Source: Pterois miles
Lineage: Eukaryota > Chordata > Actinopteri > Perciformes > Scorpaenidae
Assembly: GCA_947000775.1 (NCBI GenBank)
Contig: CAMQGK010000552.1
Coordinates: 6,016,001 to 6,080,000 of the forward strand
DNA length: 64,000 nt
Direction: 5' to 3'
Shown: positions 56,478 to 64,000 of the stretch, in pieces
Layout: each line of letters opens with the position of its first letter
Position numbering within the stretch: position 1 is the first letter of the stretch
Notes under the pieces: generated by a model
Told to the model about the DNA's origin: nothing
Database searches by the model: none
The model's input: the letters and a program-made list of their open reading frames with translations, nothing else
Translations under genes and position numbers: made by a program

Positions 56478-59400
56478 CATTAGCATTTTTGCGTTTGAGC
56501 TTGAAAAATGTCTCAATCGATTAACTGATTATAAAATAGCTAGCGATTCGTTTTCTGTTGATCAATTAACGACTAGTGGTTTTTAGCTGTTATTCAGTTA
56601 CCAGATAATTAACAGATTATCTTATTTGAGATGCTGGAACTAGTGCATGTTCACAAATGTCACTGCTTTAACAATTAATCAAGTAAAAAAAAAAGTCTAA
56701 AAATGACTACTTGATTAATTGAGTAATAATATAATAATAATAATTGAGTAATAATTTCCCTATGATTATTATATTTTTATATTTTTTTTCTTCTGTGTCA
56801 TTTTGCTCCATATTCTGGCTGTTTATACCAGGGCAAAGATCAAATTCTTCATATTTATCTGCTTATACTCGCATTAATAGTACGTACAGTATGTCCTCCC
56901 AGCTTAAAGTTCTCATGCTGCCTCTTCTTCTTCTGTTTTAACCCCTCCCTCCTCAGGAGCGTCTGCTAATGAGCTTACTACCCAGGAATGTTGCCATGGA
57001 GATGAAGGAGGACTTCCTGAAGCCGCCTGAGCGGATCTTTCACAAGATCTACATCCAACGTCATGACAATGTCAGGTACGGGGGTGTCATGACAACTGTG
57101 GACCGCAGAGGTGTGTGGAGGGGCTGGAGTGTTTTGATCCGGGTGTCACCTGCTGTGACGTCAAGGTCAAGAATAGAAGGAGAGCAATTAAACTTGGCCA
57201 TTAATGCAGATGCAATCAAACTACGTAAAGGTTAGGAAGAGAAAAGGAAGGAGCACTGTTGCCACCGCCATAGATTAAAGCGTCTCCTCTGCCTCATCTG
57301 CCATTGTGTGTTTTATTAGAAGCAAAAAGGAGGGAATTATCTGTGAGATACCGACTACTATTTTCAAGTAAAGACTGAACTTAAACGCTCAGGTATTTTA
57401 TTTTTTGTGACAAATTGGTACGTTGGTGTGACTATGAAGCACACAGGTGACATTTTATCACCAAGTTTTCTATTTTCACTAAAAACTCCCCGATGAAACA
57501 GGCTCTTTGTAGCATTTAGGCATCACATCAGGATAGAGTTCAAAAGTTACAATTTCATCTATGTTTTGCATTTATTTCTAGTCTTCCGACCACTTACATC
57601 GCTTTACACTACAGCATTCGCCCATTCACACACACATGCATACACTCATGGTAAAGGCTGCCATACAAGCTGCCAACCTGCCCATCAGGATCTAATCTAA
57701 ATACTTATTTTATTCGGGACTGGAGGAGCCGGGGATCGAGTCATAAACCAACTAATTAGAGGACGACCTGCTCTACTTCTGAGCCACAACTACACCTATT
57801 GAGTTGAAGTAGCTTTGTGGTTTAACAGAACTTGAATAAGCAGCTATAACTGATACTTCTATAATAACATGGCAATGACGATGTGAAAGGGGTCGCTCAT
57901 AGTGAGGAACCCACAGAGAACTAGAAGGGAACCCAGAGAGTGCAGACATCCGCCGAGGCAGTTACTATACGTGCAAAATATGTGTTTTCCCCCATGATTT
58001 GAAACCCCTCCTCAATCCTGCTGACAATCAAAACAACACAATCTCATCAGAAGATGTATAAAAAGCACAACATTGCAAGGATATTCTGCAAGTCATGAGG
58101 ACACATTTTTGGCTTTTCGTGTGTCATTTGTACGCCACACAAAAAAAATGATTGGTAACGTCTGCAATTAGGTTTAGGAAACAAAAACATGTAGGTTTAG
58201 GAAAAATGTCATGTTACGGAAACAGCGTAACATAAATATGGAAAACACATGACAAACATCACTAACAAAACTTTAACAACTGTCTCCTGGTTGTGTTTGC
58301 TGGACCCATCCCCCTCCAATCCCACCCAATACAAGCAGTCTTTCTCACTTTTTATTCTACGTCACTAGCTCTGAGCATAGCACATTATTACGCAGATGCG
58401 TTTTCATTATAGTCAGTATAGACTACGTGAAATGACATGTCGAAAGCAAGAAAGGTGTTCTTATTGCACACTACGGTAAATGCGTTGCACATTATCATGT
58501 CATTCATATGTCTTTTCCAGTGAACAGGCTGCATAAACCAACAAAACACATAACACTAACATAATCCTGGCAGAGGTAATTATTATCTGAAGCTCCCCTT
58601 GGTTTCATGCAGCGTCATAGTTTCAGCTCGTGGTTTAGCTGTTTGGCTTTACTGTTCTGGTTCAGTCCCACCACTCTCATAGCATCATTTCTGGTTGATG
58701 CTATGACTTGCTCTTTCCAGCACTTCAATGCAACGACTTCCCTCTGTTTTACATTGCTATTGGATATTATTGGGTTTGTGCAGCAGTTGATCAACAAAAC
58801 GCATAACATAAAGACTACTTTTGGCGTGACCAGCATCATCATATTTTCTGAAACTAAACAAATCATTGGCTAATCATAAACTAATTTACCACTTCTAATG
58901 AAAACAATTGTTTATTATTGATCAATTATTTTACAAACTGATTAATTGTTTAAGTATTTTTTTAAGAAAACAAACATTCACAGGTTGTAGTTATGCTTAT
59001 TTATCCCCATTATTTGGGTTTTTGACTGTTGTTCATACAAAAAACTATTTGAAGACATTCCCTGTGATTCGGAAATCTTGTGATGACCTGTTTAAGAAAA
59101 ATATTCAATACAATAAACAAACAATTAACTCATTTATTTAAAAAAAGATTAGTCAATTATAAAAACAATTGCTTTTTGCAACTCTATCCCTGTATATTGT
59201 TTCAGCCTGTTCAGCAGCCACCTCTATTGCACTTATAATGAAGAAAACATTAGAGAGCGTGAGAACGTGGCCATTACAACGAGGCAGTAAAGAGAAATGG
59301 AGAGCTGTATCAGTGTTGCTGAGTGTGGGAGTGGAGGGCTAGGTAGCGTGTCAACAGCACTCCTGTCAAGAGACAATCCTCTCCACTCTCCGTCTATCTG

Positions 59401-62400
59401 CTTGGCTCCCACACAGCTCGGGAACATCGCCGCTGTTCGCCTGCCTCGCCGCCGCGCTGGCACTCGGCCAAACATCACGCCGCTGCGCCCAGCGAGCCAG
59501 CTCCCGCCCGTCTGCAGGGAGCTGCTACAAACACACACGTGCACCCGTAAACACATGGGGGGGTGGAAAAAAAACCAACAAAAAAACGGCACCTTTATTT
59601 TGCAGAGCAGGGGGTGTGACATCTCCCTGATCTGGCCCCCCTTTGATGTGTCCCTGTGAACGTTTGATCGCATACCTAATTAGCACCGCCACTGCTCCGC
59701 TCTCCCTCTCCTCGGCCTCCTCACCCCCTCCCACCCACCCACCCCCTCTGCCCTCCTCTGGCCTACTCCTCCTCATCCACCACACACCAGCACGACCTGC
59801 AGAACATCGCCATTCAAAGACAAATCACACAACAGAGCTCCTCTGTCGAGCAGCAGTCGTGATCCCGGCTTTGCATACATCAGGATCCTGAGCAAATCTA
59901 CTGTGCTGCCAAAAAGAGCACAGCAGCTCAGTCACGATGCAGAGGAAGGGCCCCCTTCACGCTATTACAGCTGGGTATCAAACCTCAGAACTGGAGTACT
60001 GGGTACCGACCAGAGTGTTTCCCTAACACCAAGTATCAAGAACTGTCGAGCACCGAATATCTGGTCAGATACATGTTGTTGACTTATCCTCTGATCAGAA
60101 AGTTCCTGGTTTAAATGCTGCCAGTTTTAGACTATTTCACTGAGGCAAACATGTATGGCTGTTTGAACAACATTTAGCGAGACTGCTCTCACAAGAGTAC
60201 AGTGGTTAGCACTGTCGCTTCACAGCAAGAGGGTCGCAGGTTGGAATCCAGCTTGGGGCTCTTCTGTGTGGACTTTGCATGTTCTCCCTGTGTTATGTTG
60301 GGTTTTCTCCGGGGTCTCCAGCTTCCTCCCACAGTCCAAAGACATGCAGATTAACTGATGACTCTAAATTGCCCGTAGGAGTAAATGTGAGTGTGAATGG
60401 TTGCCTGTCTCTATGTGACCTGTGATGGACTGGCGACCTGCCCAGGGTGTACCCCACCTTTGCCCAATGTCAGCTGGGATCGGCTCCAGCCCCCCGCGAC
60501 CCCTAAGAATTAGCTGTTTTCAGAATCAACAACGTGGCCCGTAGCCCTTGTGGTAATGACTCCTATCTCTCAAGAGCAAAGGCAAAAGTAGGGTGTATTT
60601 TGTTATTGGAGAGGTATGGATTAACACAAAGAAACCTCAAACAAGGTACAAGATAGTTTTTGTGTCTAACGCTTACCTACCATTAACAATTATTGAGGAT
60701 GCTGAACTGAAGATGAAGTGATAAACTTCATTCTTGACCTTGGCTGGTATAATATGTATAATATGTATGGTCAACATCTTAGTTTAGCAAGTTAGCATGG
60801 AAACATTTGCTGGTATTTGGTCATAAAAAAGGCACAGGACATATTAACATTTTCACCTGATGATGGTGCTGGATGAAAAGTTAAGGTGTTATAAGTTAAT
60901 AATTCATCCTCTGGAGAATATGAATATCTGTACAAAATTTCAGAGAAATCCACCTGAAAGTTGTCTGGCTATTACATTAAAAACCACAAATGTGAACCTC
61001 ATGGGCGTGCTGGAAAGACAGAATCCAATAATTTTTGAGATATTTCAGTCTGGACCAAATTGGTTGAGTGACGTTTTCATCCCTGGTGCTATAGAGCTAG
61101 CTTGGCTAAAAAAACAGCCAACTGAGCAGGAAGAAGTAGTTTGACCAAAAACATGACTCAAGGTCCTCTTAAGAGCTTGATCCAGAGCTTTCAACTGCAT
61201 CTCGCAGCCTTTTTCTGAGATAAAGTTGGCTCAGTTGTCATGGAAATACCAACTGAGGTATTTCCATCCCCTGAGGGTGAATGCAAGATGTGGATAGTAT
61301 CTGTGGAAAAAGCTCACAGATGGGCACTGAAATGTACTTATTACTATTGTTATATGTCAAAATATTTTTGTAGCAGTCATTTGTAACAGTTGTTGACCTG
61401 CTGAGCTTCAGATGCACAAATGTGTTGTTTTTCGCAAGGAAATCACAAACTAGCCTTGTTACATTCCCATACAACGAAACTGCATTTCAATTACATTTCA
61501 AAGGAAATGTATTTTCTCTCGGATTACGTTTGTTTTGATTGCTTTGCGTCACAAATACATTTCTAATCACAGTCCGCAGAGGTTCATGCAGGAAGGAGGT
61601 CGGGGTGGATGGGTGGGTCAAACAAACACAGGACTGTTCGCATTCTCCTTTACGTCCTTAGTTTAAATAACGTAACAAAAATAATTATTTTAAGCCAAAC
61701 CATGATGGAAGAAGGGAGGTTAAACACGCTTCAACCTCCTCACAAGGAATAGTAAACCTGTCCGGAGCACACAGAATGCGGCAATCCGGTAACGTTTCCA
61801 CGCCAACTGCGACTTCATCAAGTAAGACATCAGCAAGGACTGTTTTGGTATCAGTACCAAAGATAAAAAATTATACCCAGCTCTACACAAAGCTGTAGCT
61901 CTGATGCCTTTACTCCACTGGGAGCAGGTTTTCTTGGACTGAGAGTCAATAAGATCCATAACACCTTGTTTTGCTGCCTGGCCTCTCAGCAAATGAATGA
62001 GTGGCTAAGTAGCTTTCAACATCTTCGTCATCCCAACTACAGAAGCTAGCCAGCAGCAGGCAATTTAGCACTGTAATTGATTTAGATGTTGGCCTAAAAG
62101 ACACTTTCACTTATCAGGGATTAGATTATGGTACTCTTGCTTCATTTTTGATCACTATTAGTCAGTTTCTCTGCTCCTGTGTGATTTGTGAGTATTTAGT
62201 GTCAGAAAGATGCTTGTTTGTGCAGTCAACATGCCCACTCTGCTCCTGTAGAATTTATTTTCTTAGTGTATTGGGAACTGCAGTGTTTCCTTCCTGGAGA
62301 ACATGAGGAAATCAGCTGTCAGGACAAGTTGGGCTCTTCACATCAGATTATATTATGTCTTTCTCTCTTCTGACAGCATCCTGTTTGCAGACATCGTGGG

Positions 62401-62488
62401 TTTCACCAGCTTGGCTTCTCAGTGTACTGCTCAGGAATTGGTCAAACTGCTCAACGAACTCTTCGGGAAGTTTGATGAGCTGGCTACA
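47781..62488 (+). CDS. adcy1: adcy1: adenylate cyclase type 1 (5' part, exons 1-4)
   Basis: Join 47781-48395, 50306-50455, 56957-57075, 62377-62488: 996 nt, 332 residues, open at the right edge; the full family length is about 1,100. ADCY1 is the Ca2+/calmodulin-stimulated membrane cyclase that makes cAMP from ATP, mainly in neurons. Exon 1 gives a cytosolic N-terminus and the first hydrophobic domain; exon 2 the end of that domain and RILTERTQRKVFLQARNCIE; exon 3 ERLLMSLLPRNVAMEMKEDF and KPPERIFHKIYIQRHDNV; exon 4 ILFADIVGFTSLASQCTAQE, start of the C1a catalytic fold with metal-binding Asp300. The last three exons are nearly identical to human ADCY1. The next exon should begin with ENHCRRIKILGDCYYC; I do not see it before 64000. 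Fish carry adcy1a and adcy1b; which this is cannot be told. Confidence 0.93.
48396..50305 (+). other. adcy1: adcy1 intron 1
   Basis: 1.9 kb, gtaagt...gtgcag. Contains a repeat at about 49075-49640 (GGGCTGTCAATCGAT, ATTAATTGTGATTAATTGCA, CCCCAAACTGCATGTAATTAT, GGTACCCATAGAACCCAC), related to 21540-21928 and 29000-29720. The rest is unassigned. Confidence 0.85.
50306..50455 (+). CDS. adcy1: adcy1 exon 2
   Basis: 50 codons in phase 0: LVANAVLFTSVNLSGVFVRI then LTERTQRKVFLQARNCIEER and LRLEDENEKQ. It ends the first membrane domain and begins the helical linker leading to the catalytic domain. Acceptor gtgtgcag, donor AAGCAG before gtgaat. Human: GVFVRILTERSQRKAFLQAR. Confidence 0.95.
51805..52290. 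mobile_element. MITE-like repeat abutting another MITE
   Basis: Begins TTAAAGGTGCTCTATATGAT then ATCCAGAGCATTAATACAGC and ends AAAATGCTCTGAATATTGAAT. Parts recur near 2440-2560 (opposite strand), 3180-3310 (opposite strand) and 45790-45930. Confidence 0.6.
52291..52674 (-). mobile_element. MITE, TTAAAGG-CAGTGTGTA family, minus strand
   Basis: TTAAAAGTGCCACATGTAGG at the left and AATATATAACATTTTGG-type sequence (reversed) before TTCCTTTAA at the right; CATCTAGTGGTGTGGTAGCAG and AACATGGTGGTGCAACATGG in the interior. Confidence 0.8.
54361..55428 (+). mobile_element. MITE, TTAAAGG-CAGTGTG family, enlarged by insertion
   Basis: Ends TTAAAGGAACAGTGTGCAGC and CTACACACTGCACCTTTAA carry TTAA. The interior follows the family to about 54590 (CCAGAACGGACAAACCAAAG) and from about 55180; the 600 bp between are not found in other copies here and look inserted. 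Confidence 0.8.
56060..56310 (+). mobile_element. Partial tRNA-derived SINE, plus strand
   Basis: GGACCAAGAACTGAGTGTGAA, GAGGTGCCAGTTTACCTCTTG, CCGAGGTGCCCCTGAGCAAG, CCCCCTCACTCTGACATCTC and GGGACTAATAAAGGTTGATC with a (TTC)n tail. The tRNA-like head is missing. Confidence 0.85.
56429..56478 (+). repeat. (ATT)n microsatellite
   Basis: About 16 ATT units followed by ATCATTAGC. Confidence 0.9.
56957..57075 (+). CDS. adcy1: adcy1 exon 3
   Basis: 39 codons plus two bases: ERLLMSLLPRNVAMEMKEDF then LKPPERIFHKIYIQRHDNV, identical over this span to the human ADCY1 sequence as I recall it. This is the linker just before the C1a catalytic core. Acceptor cctcag, donor GTCAG before gtacgg. Confidence 0.95.
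57570..57805 (+). mobile_element. SINE-like repeat
   Basis: CGCCCATTCACACACACATGC, GGTAAAGGCTGCCATACAAGC, GCCAACCTGCCCATCAGGATC, GAGCCGGGGATCGAGTC and GACGACCTGCTCTACTTCTG then AGCCACA, in the order of a common fish SINE (tRNA-like B box GGATCGAGTC, A-box-like end, so the promoter head is on the minus strand). Confidence 0.7.
60190..60515 (-). mobile_element. Teleost interspersed repeat copy
   Basis: AGTGGTTAGCACTGTCGCTTC, ACTTTGCATGTTCTCCCTGTG, CCTCCCACAGTCCAAAGACAT, CAGCTGGGATCGGCTCCAGCC and CCCCGCGACCCCTAA: the same family as 120-405, in the opposite orientation, nearly full. Confidence 0.8.
60770..61090 (+). mobile_element. Interspersed repeat (TGATGATGGTGCTGGATGAAA)
   Basis: Landmarks TTTGCTGGTATTTGGTCATAA, ACCTGATGATGGTGCTGGATG, AATTCATCCTCTGGAGAATAT, TGTACAAAATTTCAG and AACCACAAATGTGAACCTCAT are those of a common fish repeat. 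Its chance ORF of 94 residues is not coding. Confidence 0.6.
62377..62488 (+). CDS. adcy1: adcy1 exon 4 (start of C1a catalytic domain)
   Basis: Split Ser295, then ILFADIVGFTSLASQCTAQE and LVKLLNELFGKFDELAT, residues 295-332. FADIVGF contains the first metal-binding aspartate of class III cyclases. One change from human is visible (Gly to Ser in FTSLAS). Acceptor ctgacag, donor GCTACA before gtaagt, phase 0. Confidence 0.95.
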
Positions 62489-63032
62489 GTAAGTGCTCTC
62501 CTTCCCCCTCACAGCTATACCCCTCAGTTCATGTGCTTCATAAAGAAAATGATGAAGTGAATAAATGATCCATGATGAATATGTAGCAGCAACTGTTGCA
62601 TCTGCTATAACTGTTTTTTATTTTGGTTTTAAAGCAGATTTAATCGATTTTGTTGGCCACATTTTCACAGCAGAACAAGTTGTAAATGCATTAAATACAC
62701 ATACTGTATTATAACCTTTAGCAAACAATTGTCTATTTACACATCCAGCAGATGCAGTGACACTATCATTATATTTAGATTCACGTTTGTGTCCACCTGA
62801 TGAGTAGAAGTCCAATATTTAGTCTCCTTTTTGCTCTGTGTTTGGTCTCCACCAAATGCCACCAACTTTAACCACTATGTTCACAAGATTGATAGCCAGG
62901 TAGAGTGCAGTGGGTTCAGAGTAAATTTTTATTACGAAGGTGCCGATATGACTTAACCGAAACATTAAATTTGCAGGCCCTAAAACCACAACAGTGAGCT
63001 GAAGGGAACCTTTTCACGTTAGACACTCATTT

Positions 63033-63190
63033 CATCCATCCATCCATCCACCCATCCATTCATCCATCCAGCCATCAGTCCATCCATTATCTGTATCCGC
63101 TTATCCTATTCAGGGTTGCGGGGGGGCTGGAGCTGATTCCAGCGCACACTGGCCGAAGGCGGGGTACACGCTGGACAGGTTGCTGGACTG
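63033..63190 (+). repeat. (CATC)n plus partial interspersed repeat
   Basis: CCATCCATCCATCC repeats, then GTTGCGGGGGGGCTGGAGCTG and GGCCGAAGGCGGGGTACACG, the left end of the 120-405 family. Confidence 0.8.
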
Positions 63191-63393
63191 TTGCAGGGCT
63201 AGTCATTTCATCTACTGTTTATATTAAAATACTGCAGCTTTAAAGCTACTATGAGGGACTTTAATTTTGTGTTTTTATCTTTTAATTTTTGACAGTCCCT
63301 GTGGACAAAAGCCGTAGTGTTTCCAAGCACCAGAATCCCTTTAGAAAACCTCTCATTTTACTGCAGCAGGGTCCGACAGTTTGTCTCATGCCG

Positions 63394-63506
63394 TTCTGGT
63401 CCTGGTTCGCCTGTGCCTCCCTTCTCTCCAGTGGGCCCAGCAATACAGCCTGGACCTGGAGGCCCCTCTGGAGTCTGAGCTGAAAGAGTTTCTGGTGGAC
63501 CTGCAT
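63394..63506 (-). pseudogene. Collagen-like Gly-X-Y relic, antisense in adcy1 intron 4
   Basis: On the minus strand the frame reads GPPETLSAQTPE, then GPPGPGCIAGPTGEKGGTGE and PGPE. Counting in triplets (GPP GPG CIA GPT GEK GGT GEP GPE), seven of eight begin with Gly; the exception, TGT Cys, is one base from GGT Gly. GEKGxTGEPGPE is typical of collagen triple helices. The frame meets a stop soon after (RTLLQ then TAA) and no splice donor follows, so this looks like a dead fragment of a collagen gene or retrocopy. The plus strand also has a 95-codon ORF here, which I do not recognise; a chance reading cannot be excluded. Confidence 0.45.
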
Positions 63507-64000
63507 GATTTCGTTGGAATCAGACCTGGTGGCACCAATGACAACATAGACAAAAACTATATAGAAATAGCCAGTTTTCTTGCTGATGGTCTGACGGTTT
63601 ACTTATGTAGGTCATATAGAGGTATCAGGAGTATCTTTAAAAGTGGATATGACCAGGACACGTACTGAGCGAACATAATTTCTTTGGTGGACACAGTATG
63701 AAATAACATAACAATGTTTTCTTACTTTATGTCTTAGACTCTCACTTTTCTCTTGCATGATTCTCTTTTTATACATATTTAATGAGCATTGTTGGAGGGA
63801 GCCTGAGATCTAAGCTTTTCATTGCCAATGACTGCTTCTCTCAGTAATTGTGCATAAATAACTTCAGCTGACACTGACATATAAATGATGTATCGGTCAA
63901 GTCTCGCCCTGGGTGGTGTTGCTCTTGGTTTCAGTGAGTTACGTGCACAAGACGGTGAAACTTACATAGAAACGTAAGTAAATTTAAATTATTCTTCTGT

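Larger units (their letters stand above)
50456..56956 (+). other. adcy1: adcy1 intron 2
   Basis: 6.5 kb. Contains a GCTAGCATTGTTAATGCTGTT-bearing repeat (51805-52290) abutting a TTAA MITE (52291-52674), a large MITE copy (54361-55428), AT-rich diverged repeats (55650-56050), a SINE (56060-56310) and an ATT microsatellite (56429-56478). 53430-54060 shows no repeat signature and could hold conserved non-coding DNA. Confidence 0.85.
57076..62376 (+). other. adcy1: adcy1 intron 3
   Basis: 5.3 kb. Contains a SINE-like repeat (57570-57805), a repeat paired with 440-870 (58170-58560), diverged AT-rich repeats (58870-59200), a GC-rich patch (59380-59560), an interspersed repeat (60190-60515) and a GATGATGGTGCTGGATGAAAA repeat (60770-61090). 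Confidence 0.85.
62489..64000 (+). other. adcy1: adcy1 intron 4 (incomplete)
   Basis: Runs to the window edge. Contains a CATC-rich repeat copy (63033-63190) and, on the minus strand, a collagen-like relic (63394-63506). No ENHCRR-type exon is present. Confidence 0.8.

Noticed and set aside
63381..63668. 95-codon plus-strand ORF (QQYSLDLEAPLE...)
   Set aside because: Reads protein-like but I recognise no family, there is no supporting splice context, and the opposite strand shows a collagen periodicity that explains part of it.
1..64000. CRISPR arrays, operons, phage or bacterial defence genes
   Set aside because: The spliced vertebrate genes and fish repeats show a nuclear fish genome; no spaced direct-repeat array was seen.

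Overview
The window is nuclear DNA from a ray-finned fish, most likely a percomorph. Evidence: GT-AG spliced genes with vertebrate protein sequence, long introns, many CA/GT microsatellites, and dense teleost-type interspersed repeats (tRNA-derived SINEs, TTAA-flanked MITEs, LINE 3' tails). No bacterial-style operon, CRISPR array or phage is present. I read everything by eye, so gene identities rest on remembered family motifs and on exon phases that join correctly.

Three protein-coding genes are supported. (1) phactr1 (phosphatase and actin regulator 1), minus strand: one coding exon at 6069-6180, probably the start of a short isoform; the rest of the gene should lie beyond the left edge, making 1-6068 intron. 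(2) sirt5 (mitochondrial NAD-dependent lysine deacylase), plus strand: eight coding exons, 9429-16928, whose phases add up exactly to a complete 305-residue protein. Human PHACTR1 and SIRT5 lie close together on 6p, so this pair looks like conserved synteny, here head to head. (3) adcy1 (adenylate cyclase type 1), plus strand: exons 1-4 between 47781 and 62488, encoding the first ~332 residues (N-terminus, first six-helix membrane domain, start of the C1 catalytic domain). It runs off the right edge.

Layout: 1-6068 phactr1 intron; 6069-6305 phactr1 exon and upstream; 6310-9125 intergenic with an 11-bp minisatellite; 9126-16928 sirt5; ~16930-46900 a 30-kb gene-poor interval of nested repeats, with one LINE reverse-transcriptase fragment, huge poly-G tracts and a solo LTR; 46900-47780 adcy1 upstream region with two MEF2-type sites; 47781-64000 adcy1 exons and introns, with a GC-rich patch in intron 3 and an antisense collagen-like relic in intron 4.

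The genes do not form a pathway: one product regulates actin and PP1, one removes succinyl/malonyl/glutaryl groups in mitochondria, one makes cAMP. I found no undescribed gene system. The most notable signals are structural: a sirt5 exon wedged between two GT microsatellites, a GC-AG intron with a SINE just past its donor, a perfect 21-bp hairpin, and several datable nested insertions.
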